Notes under the pieces: model-generated
Seen by the model: only the letters and a program-made list of their open reading frames with translations
What the model was told of the DNA's origin: nothing
Database searches by the model: none
Translations under genes and position numbers: made by a program
Shown: piece after piece, positions 16,935-24,339 of the stretch
Layout of the letters: the number at the start of each line of letters is the position of its first letter
How positions within the stretch are numbered: the first letter of the stretch is position 1
Assembly: GCA_019245115.1 (NCBI GenBank)
Contig: JAFARZ010000303.1
Span: forward strand, 1 to 64,000
Reading direction: 5' to 3'
DNA from: Streptosporangiaceae bacterium
GTDB taxonomy: Bacteria; Actinomycetota; Actinomycetes; Streptosporangiales; Streptosporangiaceae
DNA length: 64,000 bases

Positions 16935-18118
16935 GGGACATACCTCGGCGGCGTGGGGAGATGGAGCGCGGTGGCGGCGATGATGTCACGTTGCACTTCG
17001 TTCGTCCCGCCGCCGAAGGTGAGAATCAGCGCCGCCCGGTGGGCGCGCTCGATGCGGCCGGCCAGCACGGCACCGGGGGAGCCGTCGCGGACGGTGGCGC
17101 CAGCGCCCAGCACCTCCATCAGCAGCCGGTACGCCTCGAGCGCGAACTCGGTGCCGTACACCTTCGTCGCCGACGCGGCGGCCGGTCCCAGCGGCTCGGA
17201 CGATGACGCGATCCGCCAGTTCATCAGCTTGAGGAACTCGGCCTTGGCGTGCACCCGGGCCAGGTTGAGCCGCACCCACTCCTGATCGATGACACGCCGG
17301 CCGTCGGCCAGCCTGGTGGCGCGCGCCCACTCGGTGACGTCGTGCAGCGCCGACCGCACCGGGGCCGACGACGTCAACGCCACCCGCTCGTGATTGAGCT
17401 GGTTAGTGATCAGCGGCCAGCCCTTGTTCTGGTCGCCGACCAGCGAGGACACCGGCACGCGTACGTCCTGGAAATACGTTGCGCTGGTCACCGGGCCGGC
17501 CAGCGTGGGGACCGGTGTCCAGGAGAAGCCGGGCGCGTCCGTCGGCACGATCAGCACGGACAGGCCCTTGTGCCGGGGCAGGTCGGGGTCGGTGCGGCAG
17601 GCCAGCCACACGTAGTCCGCGTACTGGATCAGGCTGGTCCACATTTTCTGCCCGTTGATGACGTAGTCGTCCCCGTCACGGACCGCCCGGGTGCGCAGCG
17701 CGGCCAGGTCAGTGCCGGCCTCCGGCTCGGAGTAGCCGATCGAGAAGTGGATCTCGCCCGCGGCGATGGCCGGCAGGTACCGCGCCTTCTGCTCGGGAGT
17801 CCCGAACCGCATGATGGTCGGGCCCACCGTGTTGATGGTCAGGAACGGCACCGGCACGTGCGCGACCGAGGCTTCGTCGGAGAAGATGAGCTGGTCCATC
17901 ACCGAGCCGTCGCGGCCGCCGTATTCGGCCGGCCAGCTCAGCGTGAGCCAGCCGTCCTTGCCGAGCTGCCGGACGACCTGGCGGTACGCCTGGCCGTCAC
18001 CGTAATCGGTGCTGCCATCGGCGAGCGCGGCGCGGACGTCCGGCGTCATCAGATCGGCGAAGTACGCGCGCAGCTCCTGCCGGAGCCGCTCCTGCTCAGG
18101 CGTATACGCGATATGCAT
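16931..18118 (-). CDS. Acyl-CoA dehydrogenase, first subunit of a FadE pair
   Basis: The 395-residue partner subunit has full acyl-CoA dehydrogenase architecture. It shows the N-terminal helices (TPEQERLRQELRAYFADLM), the middle beta domain with FSIGYSEPEAGTDLAALRTRAVRDGDDYVINGQKMWTSL as substrate/FAD contacts, and the C-terminal helices ending at LTFGGGTNEVQRDIIAATAL. GTDL/EAGSDL and WTS are canonical FAD and acyl-CoA contacts. The start ATG 18118 has AAGGAGG 5-11 nt upstream. It is transcribed divergently from an aldehyde dehydrogenase, with a perfect KstR-type site between them. Sterol side-chain beta-oxidation is therefore the most likely pathway, but the acyl substrate is inferred. Confidence 0.9.
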   Translation of the reverse strand: MHIAYTPEQERLRQELRAYFADLMTPDVRAALADGSTDYGDGQAYRQVVRQLGKDGWLTLSWPAEYGGRDGSVMDQLIFSDEASVAHVPVPFLTINTVGPTIMRFGTPEQKARYLPAIAAGEIHFSIGYSEPEAGTDLAALRTRAVRDGDDYVINGQKMWTSLIQYADYVWLACRTDPDLPRHKGLSVLIVPTDAPGFSWTPVPTLAGPVTSATYFQDVRVPVSSLVGDQNKGWPLITNQLNHERVALTSSAPVRSALHDVTEWARATRLADGRRVIDQEWVRLNLARVHAKAEFLKLMNWRIASSSEPLGPAAASATKVYGTEFALEAYRLLMEVLGAGATVRDGSPGAVLAGRIERAHRAALILTFGGGTNEVQRDIIAATALHLPTPPRYVP

Positions 18119-18151
18119 CCGCCGCCTCCTTGTACGGTACCCACACCGTAC

Positions 18152-18165
18152 TAGAACGTGTTCTA
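18152..18165. promoter_or_regulatory. KstR-type operator 1
   Basis: TAGAACGTGTTCTA fits TnnAACnnGTTnnA at all eight fixed positions and has exact 6-nt arms. It sits in the divergent gap between the acyl-CoA dehydrogenase pair (start 18118) and the aldehyde dehydrogenase (start 18208), so one dimer pair could control both directions. Confidence 0.85.
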
Positions 18166-18207
18166 ATTGAGTCTAACGGCATCGAGGCCAGCACGGGAGG
18201 TACGCCC

Positions 18208-19716
18208 ATGGTCGCATCCATCAAGCCGCACCGGGACGAGATCGGCCTGATCGACGGGCTCATGCTGATCGGGGGCGAGTGGGTCGCCGCGCGGGACGAG
18301 AAGACCTGGAGCCACATGCACCCGGCGACGGGGGAGCACGTCGCCTCGTTCCCGGTGGCCGGACCGGAGGACGTGGACCGTGCGGTGCGCGCCGCGCGCA
18401 CGGCCTTCGACGAGGGCCCGTGGCCGCGGACCCGGGCCGGGGAGCGCGCCAGGACGCTGCGGAAGATCGCCGACCTGGTCCGCCAGCACGGCGATGAGCT
18501 GCTGAAGCTCCAGGCGCTGGACAACAGCGTGCCGCTTTCGTTCGGATCCATCTACGTGACATCCGCGGACTTCATCGCCGACGCGTTCGACCATCACGCG
18601 GGCTGGACCGACAAGCTGGCCGGGGAGACGCTGCCGCCCTACCAGGGCGGCGATCACCTGATGATGACGCTGCGCGAGCCGGTCGGCGTGGTCGGCGCGA
18701 TCATCCCGTGGAACGCGCCGCTGATGCTCGCCGCGCAGAAGCTGGCCCCGGCGTTCGCGGCCGGGTGCACGGTGGTGCTGAAGGCGTCGGAATACGCGAC
18801 GTTCGCGGTGCTGCGCCTGGCCCGGCTGATCGAGGAGGCCGGCCTCCCGCCGGGGGTGCTCAACGTGGTCACCGGCCCGGGGGAGCCGACCGGGGACGCG
18901 CTGATCAACCACCCGATGGTGGACAAGCTCTCGTTCACCGGCAGCCGGGCCGTCGGCAGCCTCATCATGCACGCGGCCGCGACCGGGTGCAAGCGGGTCA
19001 GCCTGGAGCTCGGCGGCAAGAGCCCGGCGCTCGTCTTCCCGGACGCCGAGGTCGGCGCCGCGGCGGCGGTCACCATGGGCACGGTCACACTCGGCCTGTC
19101 CGGGCAGGTGTGCGTGGCCCAGACCCGGGCGCTGGTGCACGCCGACGCCCAGGAGGAGTTCGTCGCCACCGCCCAGATGATCGGCTCGATGGTCGCCTAC
19201 GGCAACCCGTTCGACCCGGATGTGACGTCCTCGCCGCTGATCAACGCCAAGCAGCTGGACCGGGTCCTGGGTTTGATCGCGCGCGGACAGGAAGAGGGAG
19301 CCACGCTGGTCAGCGGCGGCGTCCGGGCCGCCGGTGACCTGGCGGACGGCAACTTCGTCATGCCGACGCTGTTCACCGGCGTGTCCAACGACATGGCGAT
19401 CGCGCGGGAGGAGATCTTCGGCCCGGTGCTGTCGGTGATTCCGTTCACCGACGAGGAAGAGGCGGTGCGGATCGCCAATGACACCGAGTACGGACTGTCG
19501 GCGACGGTGTGGACGTCGGACCTCAAGCGGGCCATGCGGCTGACCAAGGCCATCCGGGCCGGCACGGTGGGCATCAACGGTTACCAGGTCGAGCCGCACG
19601 CCGCCTTCGGCGGGTTCCGCCAGTCCGGCCTCGGCCGCGAGGGCGGCCGCGAGGCCATCGAGTCCTACACCGAGGTCAAGACCGTCCTCCTCCCCTTCAC
19701 CGACGAGATGATGTAA
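18208..19716 (+). CDS. NAD-dependent aldehyde dehydrogenase (Rv0223c-like)
   Basis: A 502-residue ALDH-superfamily enzyme that oxidises an aldehyde to the carboxylic acid with NAD(P). The catalytic Glu is in RVSLELGGKSP and the catalytic Cys in LSGQVCVAQTR. The Asn of IIPWNAPL and the cofactor motif FTGSRAVG are also present. ATG 18208 has GGGAGG 7 nt upstream. Frames extending to 18130 would cross the operator and lack support. The position opposite the FadE pair under a KstR-type site suggests a role in oxidising a sterol-derived or terminal side-chain aldehyde. I recall Rv0223c of M. tuberculosis as the closest counterpart. Confidence 0.92.
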   Translation: MVASIKPHRDEIGLIDGLMLIGGEWVAARDEKTWSHMHPATGEHVASFPVAGPEDVDRAVRAARTAFDEGPWPRTRAGERARTLRKIADLVRQHGDELLKLQALDNSVPLSFGSIYVTSADFIADAFDHHAGWTDKLAGETLPPYQGGDHLMMTLREPVGVVGAIIPWNAPLMLAAQKLAPAFAAGCTVVLKASEYATFAVLRLARLIEEAGLPPGVLNVVTGPGEPTGDALINHPMVDKLSFTGSRAVGSLIMHAAATGCKRVSLELGGKSPALVFPDAEVGAAAAVTMGTVTLGLSGQVCVAQTRALVHADAQEEFVATAQMIGSMVAYGNPFDPDVTSSPLINAKQLDRVLGLIARGQEEGATLVSGGVRAAGDLADGNFVMPTLFTGVSNDMAIAREEIFGPVLSVIPFTDEEEAVRIANDTEYGLSATVWTSDLKRAMRLTKAIRAGTVGINGYQVEPHAAFGGFRQSGLGREGGREAIESYTEVKTVLLPFTDEMM

Positions 19717-20082
19717 CCGCCCATTCCCGGCTACCGCCCATTCCTGGCTACCGCCGTCCCAATCGCGCCCGCCGAGGGCCGCCCGACATTTCATGACGTG
19801 ACCCAATTGTCCGGCCAGAGCGTGGAAGAAAAGCGCCTCGCGGAATAAAGGGCGCCGGTTTCCGACGCCTTTTATTCCCCAGGACCCTTATCCTCCACAA
19901 GAGGACTCGCCTTCGTGTCCGTTATATGGTGATACACGCAGTTCTCAGGCTGGCGCTATGCGTCGCGGCACTGGTCGGCCCTCGCGACAAGGTGCGTCGT
20001 TGAGGGTAGAACCGGCGCCGTTCGGGAAAATGGTCCTTAGCCGGGTAACGGCGCGGTGTGCTGTCTGGTACGGAGGTGGCGC
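19717..20082. other. Intergenic region with R1-B
   Basis: This 366-bp stretch has no gene. It contains a short repeat of CCGCCCATTCC(C/T)GGCTA (from 19727), the motif CCGACATTTCATGAC (19783-19797) that recurs inverted at 57762-57776, and R1 copy B (19822-19898). Beyond R1-B it leads to the small membrane-protein gene, whose promoter must lie in 19900-20070 but was not identified. Confidence 0.6.
19822..19898 (+). repeat. R1 structured repeat, copy B (opposite orientation)
   Basis: Outer arms GTGGAAGAAAAG (19822-19833) and CTTATCCTCCAC (19887-19898) flank an inner hairpin. That hairpin is GGAATAAAGGGCG (19842-19854) pairing with CGCCTTTTATTCC (19866-19878) around a CCGGTTTCCGA loop. Relative to copies A, C and D, both sides of the inner stem changed while pairing was kept (GGAATAAA/TTTATTCC versus GGAAGAA/TTCTTCC). 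This is what selection on a structured nucleic acid would leave. Confidence 0.8.
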
Positions 20083-20208
20083 ATGTCGCTGGCATGGATC
20101 GTCGTCACGGCCATTATGGTGTTCTTCGTGGGCGCGCTTGTCGGTGTGGTAGCCACGGTCTCGCTGGCGATCCGCCGTGAAGACCGCCGCTACAGCCTGG
20201 TCCGCTAG
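20083..20208 (+). CDS. Small single-span membrane protein
   Basis: A 41-residue protein made almost entirely of one hydrophobic helix (about residues 4-28, WIVVTAIMVFFVGALVGVVA). It is followed by a charged tail, AIRREDRRYSLVR. A clean ribosome-binding site, GGAGG, lies 6-10 nt before the ATG, and third codon positions are mostly G or C. The positive-inside rule places the tail in the cytoplasm. No known family was recognised. A further 20-codon frame (20218-20280) follows directly but looks like a remnant. Confidence 0.6.
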   Translation: MSLAWIVVTAIMVFFVGALVGVVATVSLAIRREDRRYSLVR

Positions 20209-20280
20209 CCTCCGGACATGGTGTCGCGGGGAACTCGCCGGCTGATCGGGGTCGACGTCTCCGGTACGTCCTGGATGTAG

Positions 20281-21210
20281 TCAGAAGCCGATTGTCTCCT
20301 CGGCCAAGGCCATCGTTTCCTCGCAGGCGTAACCGGGCCGTTTAGCCGGCGTCGGTCCGTCAAGGGGGAAGGCAGCCCCGAAAGCCCGCTCCACCGACTC
20401 CAGCGTCCACATGCCGTCGGCCGAGTCCGCGTGGAACACCTCGCGGATGCTGGGCGGGTTCAGCACCGCCGCCACGCCGCCGTGCACCACGATCACCTCG
20501 CCGTTGATTCCCTCCGCCGCCGGACCGCACAGATAGACCACCAGCGGCGCGACGTATTCGGGGGCGAGCGGGTCGGGGCCGGTTTCCGGCGGGGCGCTCA
20601 TCAGGGCCGCGGTCATCGCGGTCCTGGCCCGCGGGCAGATCGCGTTGGACCGGACACCGTAACGGGCGCAGCCCCGGGCGATGGCCACCGTCAGCGTGGC
20701 GATGCCCGCCTTCGCGGCGGCGTAGTTGGGCTGCCCGGGGGAGCCGAGCAGGAACGACTCCGAGGTCGTGTTCACGATCCGCCCGTACACCGGGCCGCCG
20801 GTCTGCTTGCTCGCCTCCCGCCAGTGCGCGGTGGCCACCCGCGTGGTGACGAAGTGCCCGCGCAGGTGCACGCGGATGACCAGGTCCCATTCGTCCGGCG
20901 TCATCGAGAAGATCATCCGGTCGCGCAGCACACCGGCGTTGTTGACCAGGATGTCCAGCCGGCCGTACGTCTTCAGCGCCGTGGCCAGCAGGTTTTCCCC
21001 GGTCGGCCATTCGCCGATATCGCCCGTGGCCACCACCGCCTGACCGCCGTCCGCCTGGATCTCGGCGGCTACGTTGTGCACCGCTTCACCGGGCAGGTCG
21101 TTGAGCACCAGCATCGCGCCGGCCCGCGCCAGCGCGAGCGCCTCGGCCCGGCCGAGTCCCTGCCCCGCGCCGGTCACGATGGCCGCGCGGCCCTCGAGCG
21201 TCACGGTCAT
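20281..21210 (-). CDS. Short-chain dehydrogenase/reductase with C-terminal extension
   Basis: A 309-residue NAD(P)-dependent oxidoreductase of the classical SDR fold. Cofactor motif is VTGAGQGLGRAEA, NNAG is at about residues 91-94, and the catalytic Tyr/Lys are in NYAAAKAGI. After the SDR core (about 255 residues) there is an extension that includes VFHADSADGMWTLESVERAFGAAFP. This extension is common in actinobacterial 17-beta-hydroxysteroid/3-hydroxyacyl-CoA dehydrogenase-like SDRs associated with sterol genes. It is encoded 3 nt downstream of a second SDR gene and must be cotranscribed with it. A hydroxyacyl-CoA or hydroxysteroid substrate is likely but inferred. Confidence 0.85.
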   Translation of the reverse strand: MTVTLEGRAAIVTGAGQGLGRAEALALARAGAMLVLNDLPGEAVHNVAAEIQADGGQAVVATGDIGEWPTGENLLATALKTYGRLDILVNNAGVLRDRMIFSMTPDEWDLVIRVHLRGHFVTTRVATAHWREASKQTGGPVYGRIVNTTSESFLLGSPGQPNYAAAKAGIATLTVAIARGCARYGVRSNAICPRARTAMTAALMSAPPETGPDPLAPEYVAPLVVYLCGPAAEGINGEVIVVHGGVAAVLNPPSIREVFHADSADGMWTLESVERAFGAAFPLDGPTPAKRPGYACEETMALAEETIGF

Positions 21211-21213
21211 GGT

Positions 21214-21969
21214 TCAGTACCCCGGTCCTGATAGGAGCCCGCCATCAGCGAGGAACTCACTGCCGGTACAGTAGGACGACTCGTCGGCGGCCAGGAACGC
21301 GACCACCTGGGAGATCTCGGACGGTTCGGCGAACCGGCCCAGTGGCACGGCCTTCATGAACGCTTCACCGTCCCGGCCGCTGTCCGCCTGCTCGAGGACC
21401 ATCCGAGTCATCACCGAGCCGGGATGCACGGAGTTCACCCGGATGCCGAACTGGGCGAGTTCCTGGGCGGCTGCCTTGGTCATGCCGCGTACCGCGAACT
21501 TGCTGGCGCTGTAGGCCGACATCCCGGCCGCCCCGGTGAACCCCTCGATCGAGGAGATGTTCACGATGGAGCCGCCGCCGGACTGCTTCATCGGCTCGAT
21601 CACCGACTTCATGCCCAGCCAGCAGCCGACCGCGTTCACCTCGAGGATCGTCCTGAAGTCACCCAGGGGCATGTCGGCTATGGGCGTGATCTTCAATATC
21701 CCGGCGTTGTTGACCAGCACGTCGAGTTTGCCGAACGTCTCCACGGCGGTGGCGACCGCCGCGGCCCAGTCTTCCTCGCTGGTCACGTCGTGGTGCACAT
21801 ACCGGCAGCTGGCTTCCCCGAGCTTGTCCGCTACGTACTTGCCCTTGTCGTCACGCACGTCCCCGAACACCACGCGCGCGCCTTCGGCAACGAAGTGCCG
21901 GACGTGCGACTTACCCATGCCCCGGGCCCCGCCCGTGATCAGGGCGACCTTCCCGTCCAGCCGCCCCAT
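21214..21969 (-). CDS. SDR, FabG3-like 3-alpha/20-beta-hydroxysteroid dehydrogenase
   Basis: The 251-residue classical SDR has VALITGGARGMGKSH as the cofactor loop and VLVNNAGIL. It also has the catalytic set NISSIEG/YSASKFA (Ser, Tyr, Lys) and the ending YCTGSEFLADGG. Overall pattern and length match the FabG3/Rv2002-type 3-alpha,20-beta-hydroxysteroid dehydrogenases and related 3-oxoacyl reductases. It is first in a two-SDR operon. The palindrome TACCAA-N8-TTGGTA at 21996-22015, just upstream, looks like a TetR-type operator and differs from the KstR type, so this operon may answer to another regulator. Confidence 0.85.
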   Translation of the reverse strand: MGRLDGKVALITGGARGMGKSHVRHFVAEGARVVFGDVRDDKGKYVADKLGEASCRYVHHDVTSEEDWAAAVATAVETFGKLDVLVNNAGILKITPIADMPLGDFRTILEVNAVGCWLGMKSVIEPMKQSGGGSIVNISSIEGFTGAAGMSAYSASKFAVRGMTKAAAQELAQFGIRVNSVHPGSVMTRMVLEQADSGRDGEAFMKAVPLGRFAEPSEISQVVAFLAADESSYCTGSEFLADGGLLSGPGY

Positions 21970-21995
21970 CGGCGTCCTCCGTCTCGTATTATCCG

Positions 21996-22015
21996 TACCA
22001 AACGCTTGCTTGGTA
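21996..22015. promoter_or_regulatory. TetR-type operator-like palindrome upstream of the SDR operon
   Basis: TACCAA and TTGGTA are exact inverted arms around ACGCTTGC, 27 nt upstream of the SDR start. Read on the minus strand, ACCAAGCAAGCGTTTGGT resembles operators of TetR-family regulators of acyl-CoA and lipid genes. The cognate regulator is not evident in this window. Confidence 0.5.
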
Positions 22016-22038
22016 GGAGCCTAACACTTCACGACGGT

Positions 22039-22088
22039 GGTGAATGTGCCATCGTCCCCCCTCAAGAGGGCGCGATGGCACATTCACC
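22039..22088 (-). terminator. Palindrome P3, probable terminator of the MFS gene
   Basis: GGTGAATGTGCCATCG (22039-22054) and its exact inverse at 22073-22088 form a 16-bp stem. An additional CCCTC/GAGGG pairing lies inside. It sits 18 nt beyond the stop of the DHA2 efflux gene and shares the arm ATGTG(G/C)CA with P1 and P2. Confidence 0.65.
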
Positions 22089-22105
22089 CCGTGCGCTCCG
22101 AGTGC

Positions 22106-23539
22106 TCAGCCGACCGGTTCCAGTTCCGGAGCTAGCTGAGCGGCCTCGGCCGCGGCCGCCGGGCGTGCCGCCCGCAGTCGAGGCAGCAGCAAGGCCGCCG
22201 CAGCGGCCGCGGCGACCGCCGCCGCGCCGATCCACACGGCCGGCGCCAGGCCGGCCACGAAGGTGGCCCCGCTTCCGTAACCCCCGCGGGCCGCGAACAC
22301 CGCCCCGAGCACCGCGATGCCGAACACGCCGCCCAGTTCCCGTATCGCGTTGCTGGCGCCGGAGGCGATGCCTTCCTCTTCACGGCGCACCGAGCTGAGC
22401 ACCACGTTGGCGACCGGCGCGAAGAACAGCGACATCCCCACGCCCGACACGACGAACGCGGGCACCTGGGCCAGGTATGCGACGGACGGAGACGCGATCA
22501 GCGCCAGCCAGCCCAGGCCGATCGACTGCAGCCCCAGCCCGGCGGCCAGCAGCACCCGCCCGCCGATCCGGTCCGACAGCGCGCCGGCGACCGGCGTGAC
22601 CAGGACCGGCATCGCGGTCCAGGGCAGCATCCGGACGCCGGCCTGCAGGGGGTTGTAGTGCTGGACGACCTGGAGGAACTGCGCCAGCAGGAAGATCGAC
22701 CCGAACATCCCGAAGAACATCAGCAGCGACGCCGCGTTGGTCATCGTGAACCCGCGGCTGCGGAACAGCCGCATCGGCAGCATCGGCTCGGTCGCGCCTC
22801 GCAGCTCCCAGGCGATAAAGGCGGCGACCAGTATCGCCCCGATCACCATGGGCGGTAGCACTGTCGCGCCGGTCCAGCCGTGGTCGTTCCCGCGCACCAC
22901 GCCGAGCACGATGCCGAACAGTCCCAGGCTGGCCAGGACCACGCCGGGCAGGTCGAGCCGGGTGGATGGCCCGCGGCTCTCGGCCAGCCGCGTCCGGGCG
23001 ATGGGCAGCAGCGCGACACCGATCGGCACGTTCAGCCAGAAGATCCACTGCCACGACGCGCCCTCGACCACCGCCCCGCCGACCAGCGGCCCGATCGCGA
23101 CGGCCAGCCCGCCGATCGCGCCCCAGATCCCGAGCGCCACCCCGCGCCGTTGCGGCGGCACCGCCGCGGACAGCAGCGTAAGCGTCAGCGGGATAAGCAC
23201 CGCCGCGCCGACCCCCTGCACCGCGCGGGCGCCGATCAGCCAGCCGATCCCCGGCGCGAGCGCGGCCGCCGCGGATCCCGCGGTGAACAGCCCGAGCCCG
23301 ATCGTGAACAGCCGCCGCCTGCCATATCGTTCGCCCAGCGTGGCGCCGGTCAGCAACAGCACCGCGAACGTGAGCGTGTACGCGTTGACCGTCCACTGCA
23401 GCCCTTCCAGCCCGGCATGCAGGTGCGCGCGGATGGACGGCAGCGCGGTGGTCACCACCAGGTTGTCGAGTGAGGCCATGAACAGCGCCGCGGACGTCAC
23501 GATGAACGTCCACATCGTGCGGCTCTTGTCCGTTGTCAT
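22106..23539 (-). CDS. DHA2-family MFS multidrug efflux protein (14-TM type)
   Basis: A 477-residue proton-driven exporter with about 14 membrane segments. Motifs typical of the EmrB/QacA branch are present: LDNLVVTTALPSIRAHL in TM1, LLLTGATLGERYGRRRLFTIGL in loop 2-3 and the motif C region LGIWGAIGGLAVAIGPLVGGAV. The C-terminal tail is Ala/Glu-rich. It is preceded by a divergently spaced TetR gene on the same strand, and a TetR-type operator overlaps its upstream region (23557-23580). Export of a toxic compound under TetR control is the natural reading. Confidence 0.92.
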   Translation of the reverse strand: MTTDKSRTMWTFIVTSAALFMASLDNLVVTTALPSIRAHLHAGLEGLQWTVNAYTLTFAVLLLTGATLGERYGRRRLFTIGLGLFTAGSAAAALAPGIGWLIGARAVQGVGAAVLIPLTLTLLSAAVPPQRRGVALGIWGAIGGLAVAIGPLVGGAVVEGASWQWIFWLNVPIGVALLPIARTRLAESRGPSTRLDLPGVVLASLGLFGIVLGVVRGNDHGWTGATVLPPMVIGAILVAAFIAWELRGATEPMLPMRLFRSRGFTMTNAASLLMFFGMFGSIFLLAQFLQVVQHYNPLQAGVRMLPWTAMPVLVTPVAGALSDRIGGRVLLAAGLGLQSIGLGWLALIASPSVAYLAQVPAFVVSGVGMSLFFAPVANVVLSSVRREEEGIASGASNAIRELGGVFGIAVLGAVFAARGGYGSGATFVAGLAPAVWIGAAAVAAAAAAALLLPRLRAARPAAAAEAAQLAPELEPVG

Positions 23540-23556
23540 CTCGGTGACTCTCCTTC

Positions 23557-23580
23557 TTAGTAGTTATTACTCACTACCTT
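23557..23580. promoter_or_regulatory. TetR operator upstream of the MFS gene
   Basis: TTAGTAGT and CACTACCTT flank TATTACT. The same two blocks are directly joined at 24229-24245, upstream of the tetR gene. Matching sites before both genes suggest one repressor controls efflux and itself. The 7-nt insertion (less than a helical turn) should change binding strength or mode. Confidence 0.65.
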
Positions 23581-23650
23581 CAAGACCTAAAATTTTTTGG
23601 GACTGAGAACGTCGGTGGTTGCCGGACCGGCTCCTTGCTTCAGCCGCCCG

Positions 23651-24214
23651 CTAGTCGGTTGCCTTGGGTTCTTTGGGGCACCACCTGGTCCACCGCTCGT
23701 CCACGGCGGGCAGGTTCATGGCCGCGGCGACGTTCATCAGCATGCCGACGGCGAAGAAGTCCACCACGGTCTGATAGGGCAGCCCGGTGATCCGCTCGAC
23801 GAGTTCCCACAGTCGCTTGAACCCCGTCCGGGTCGTGTCGCGGGTTTCCGGGTCCTCGCACGCCGCGTACGCCTGCATCTGGAGCAGCAGCAGCGTCCGG
23901 TCTTCGAGCAGCAACTCGTATGCGTCGGCCATCGCCGCCAGCGCGTCGTCGCCGGTCAGCCCGTCCGCCGCGGCGGCGAAGGTGTCCTGCACGCGCTGGA
24001 AACAGCGCTCCACCAGCGCGAGAAACAGCGCCTTCTTGGTCGGGAACAGCCGGAACAGGTATGGCTGGCTGATGCCGGCCCGCTTGGCGACATCCTCGGT
24101 CGAGGTTCCGGCGAACCCGTGCACAGAGAATTCCGCCATCGCCGCCCTGAGCACGACCTCCCGCCGCTCCGCGGCCGGCATCCGCACCCGCGGCTTTTCC
24201 TGAATCTCTGTCAT
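23651..24214 (-). CDS. TetR-family repressor of the MFS exporter
   Basis: A 187-residue TetR-type regulator. The DNA-binding domain is at residues about 14-60: RREVVLRAAMAEFSVHGFAGTSTEDVAKRAGISQPYLFRLFPTKKALFLALVE. The C-terminal ligand domain contains ALAAMADAYELLLEDRTLLLLQMQAYAACEDPE. It lies upstream of and on the same strand as the DHA2 exporter, with near-identical operator halves before both. An inducible efflux pair is therefore likely. The ligand is unknown. Confidence 0.9.
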   Translation of the reverse strand: MTEIQEKPRVRMPAAERREVVLRAAMAEFSVHGFAGTSTEDVAKRAGISQPYLFRLFPTKKALFLALVERCFQRVQDTFAAAADGLTGDDALAAMADAYELLLEDRTLLLLQMQAYAACEDPETRDTTRTGFKRLWELVERITGLPYQTVVDFFAVGMLMNVAAAMNLPAVDERWTRWCPKEPKATD

Positions 24215-24228
24215 ACCGTTAAAGATAG

Positions 24229-24245
24229 TTAGTAGTCACTACCTT
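24229..24245. promoter_or_regulatory. TetR operator upstream of the tetR gene
   Basis: TTAGTAGTCACTACCTT, 15 nt before the tetR start. The inner part is near-palindromic (GTAG TGA CTAC on the other strand). See the expanded version at 23557-23580. Confidence 0.65.
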
Positions 24246-24291
24246 GTCAAGCGGCGCCCGCGTGCCCCGCGCCCCGCGCCGGTCGCGGAAC

Positions 24292-24305
24292 TAGAACGTG
24301 TTCTT
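24292..24305. promoter_or_regulatory. KstR-type operator 2
   Basis: TAGAACGTGTTCTT matches seven of eight fixed positions of TnnAACnnGTTnnA (final A is T). It is 35 nt upstream of the GMC oxidoreductase start and 78 nt from the tetR start on the other side. Confidence 0.7.
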
Positions 24306-24339
24306 GTTCCCCGGGGTGCGGAAGCGTAGAGTCCAGGCC

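Noticed and set aside
18163-19806. 547-codon minus-strand open frame opposite the aldehyde dehydrogenase
   Set aside because: It is the GC-rich antisense shadow of a well-conserved enzyme. It has His/Arg/Gly-rich composition and no domain.
20218-20280. 20-codon frame VSRGTRRLIGVDVSGTSWM
   Set aside because: Too short to support and ends at the convergent SDR stop; possibly a remnant but no homology can be claimed.
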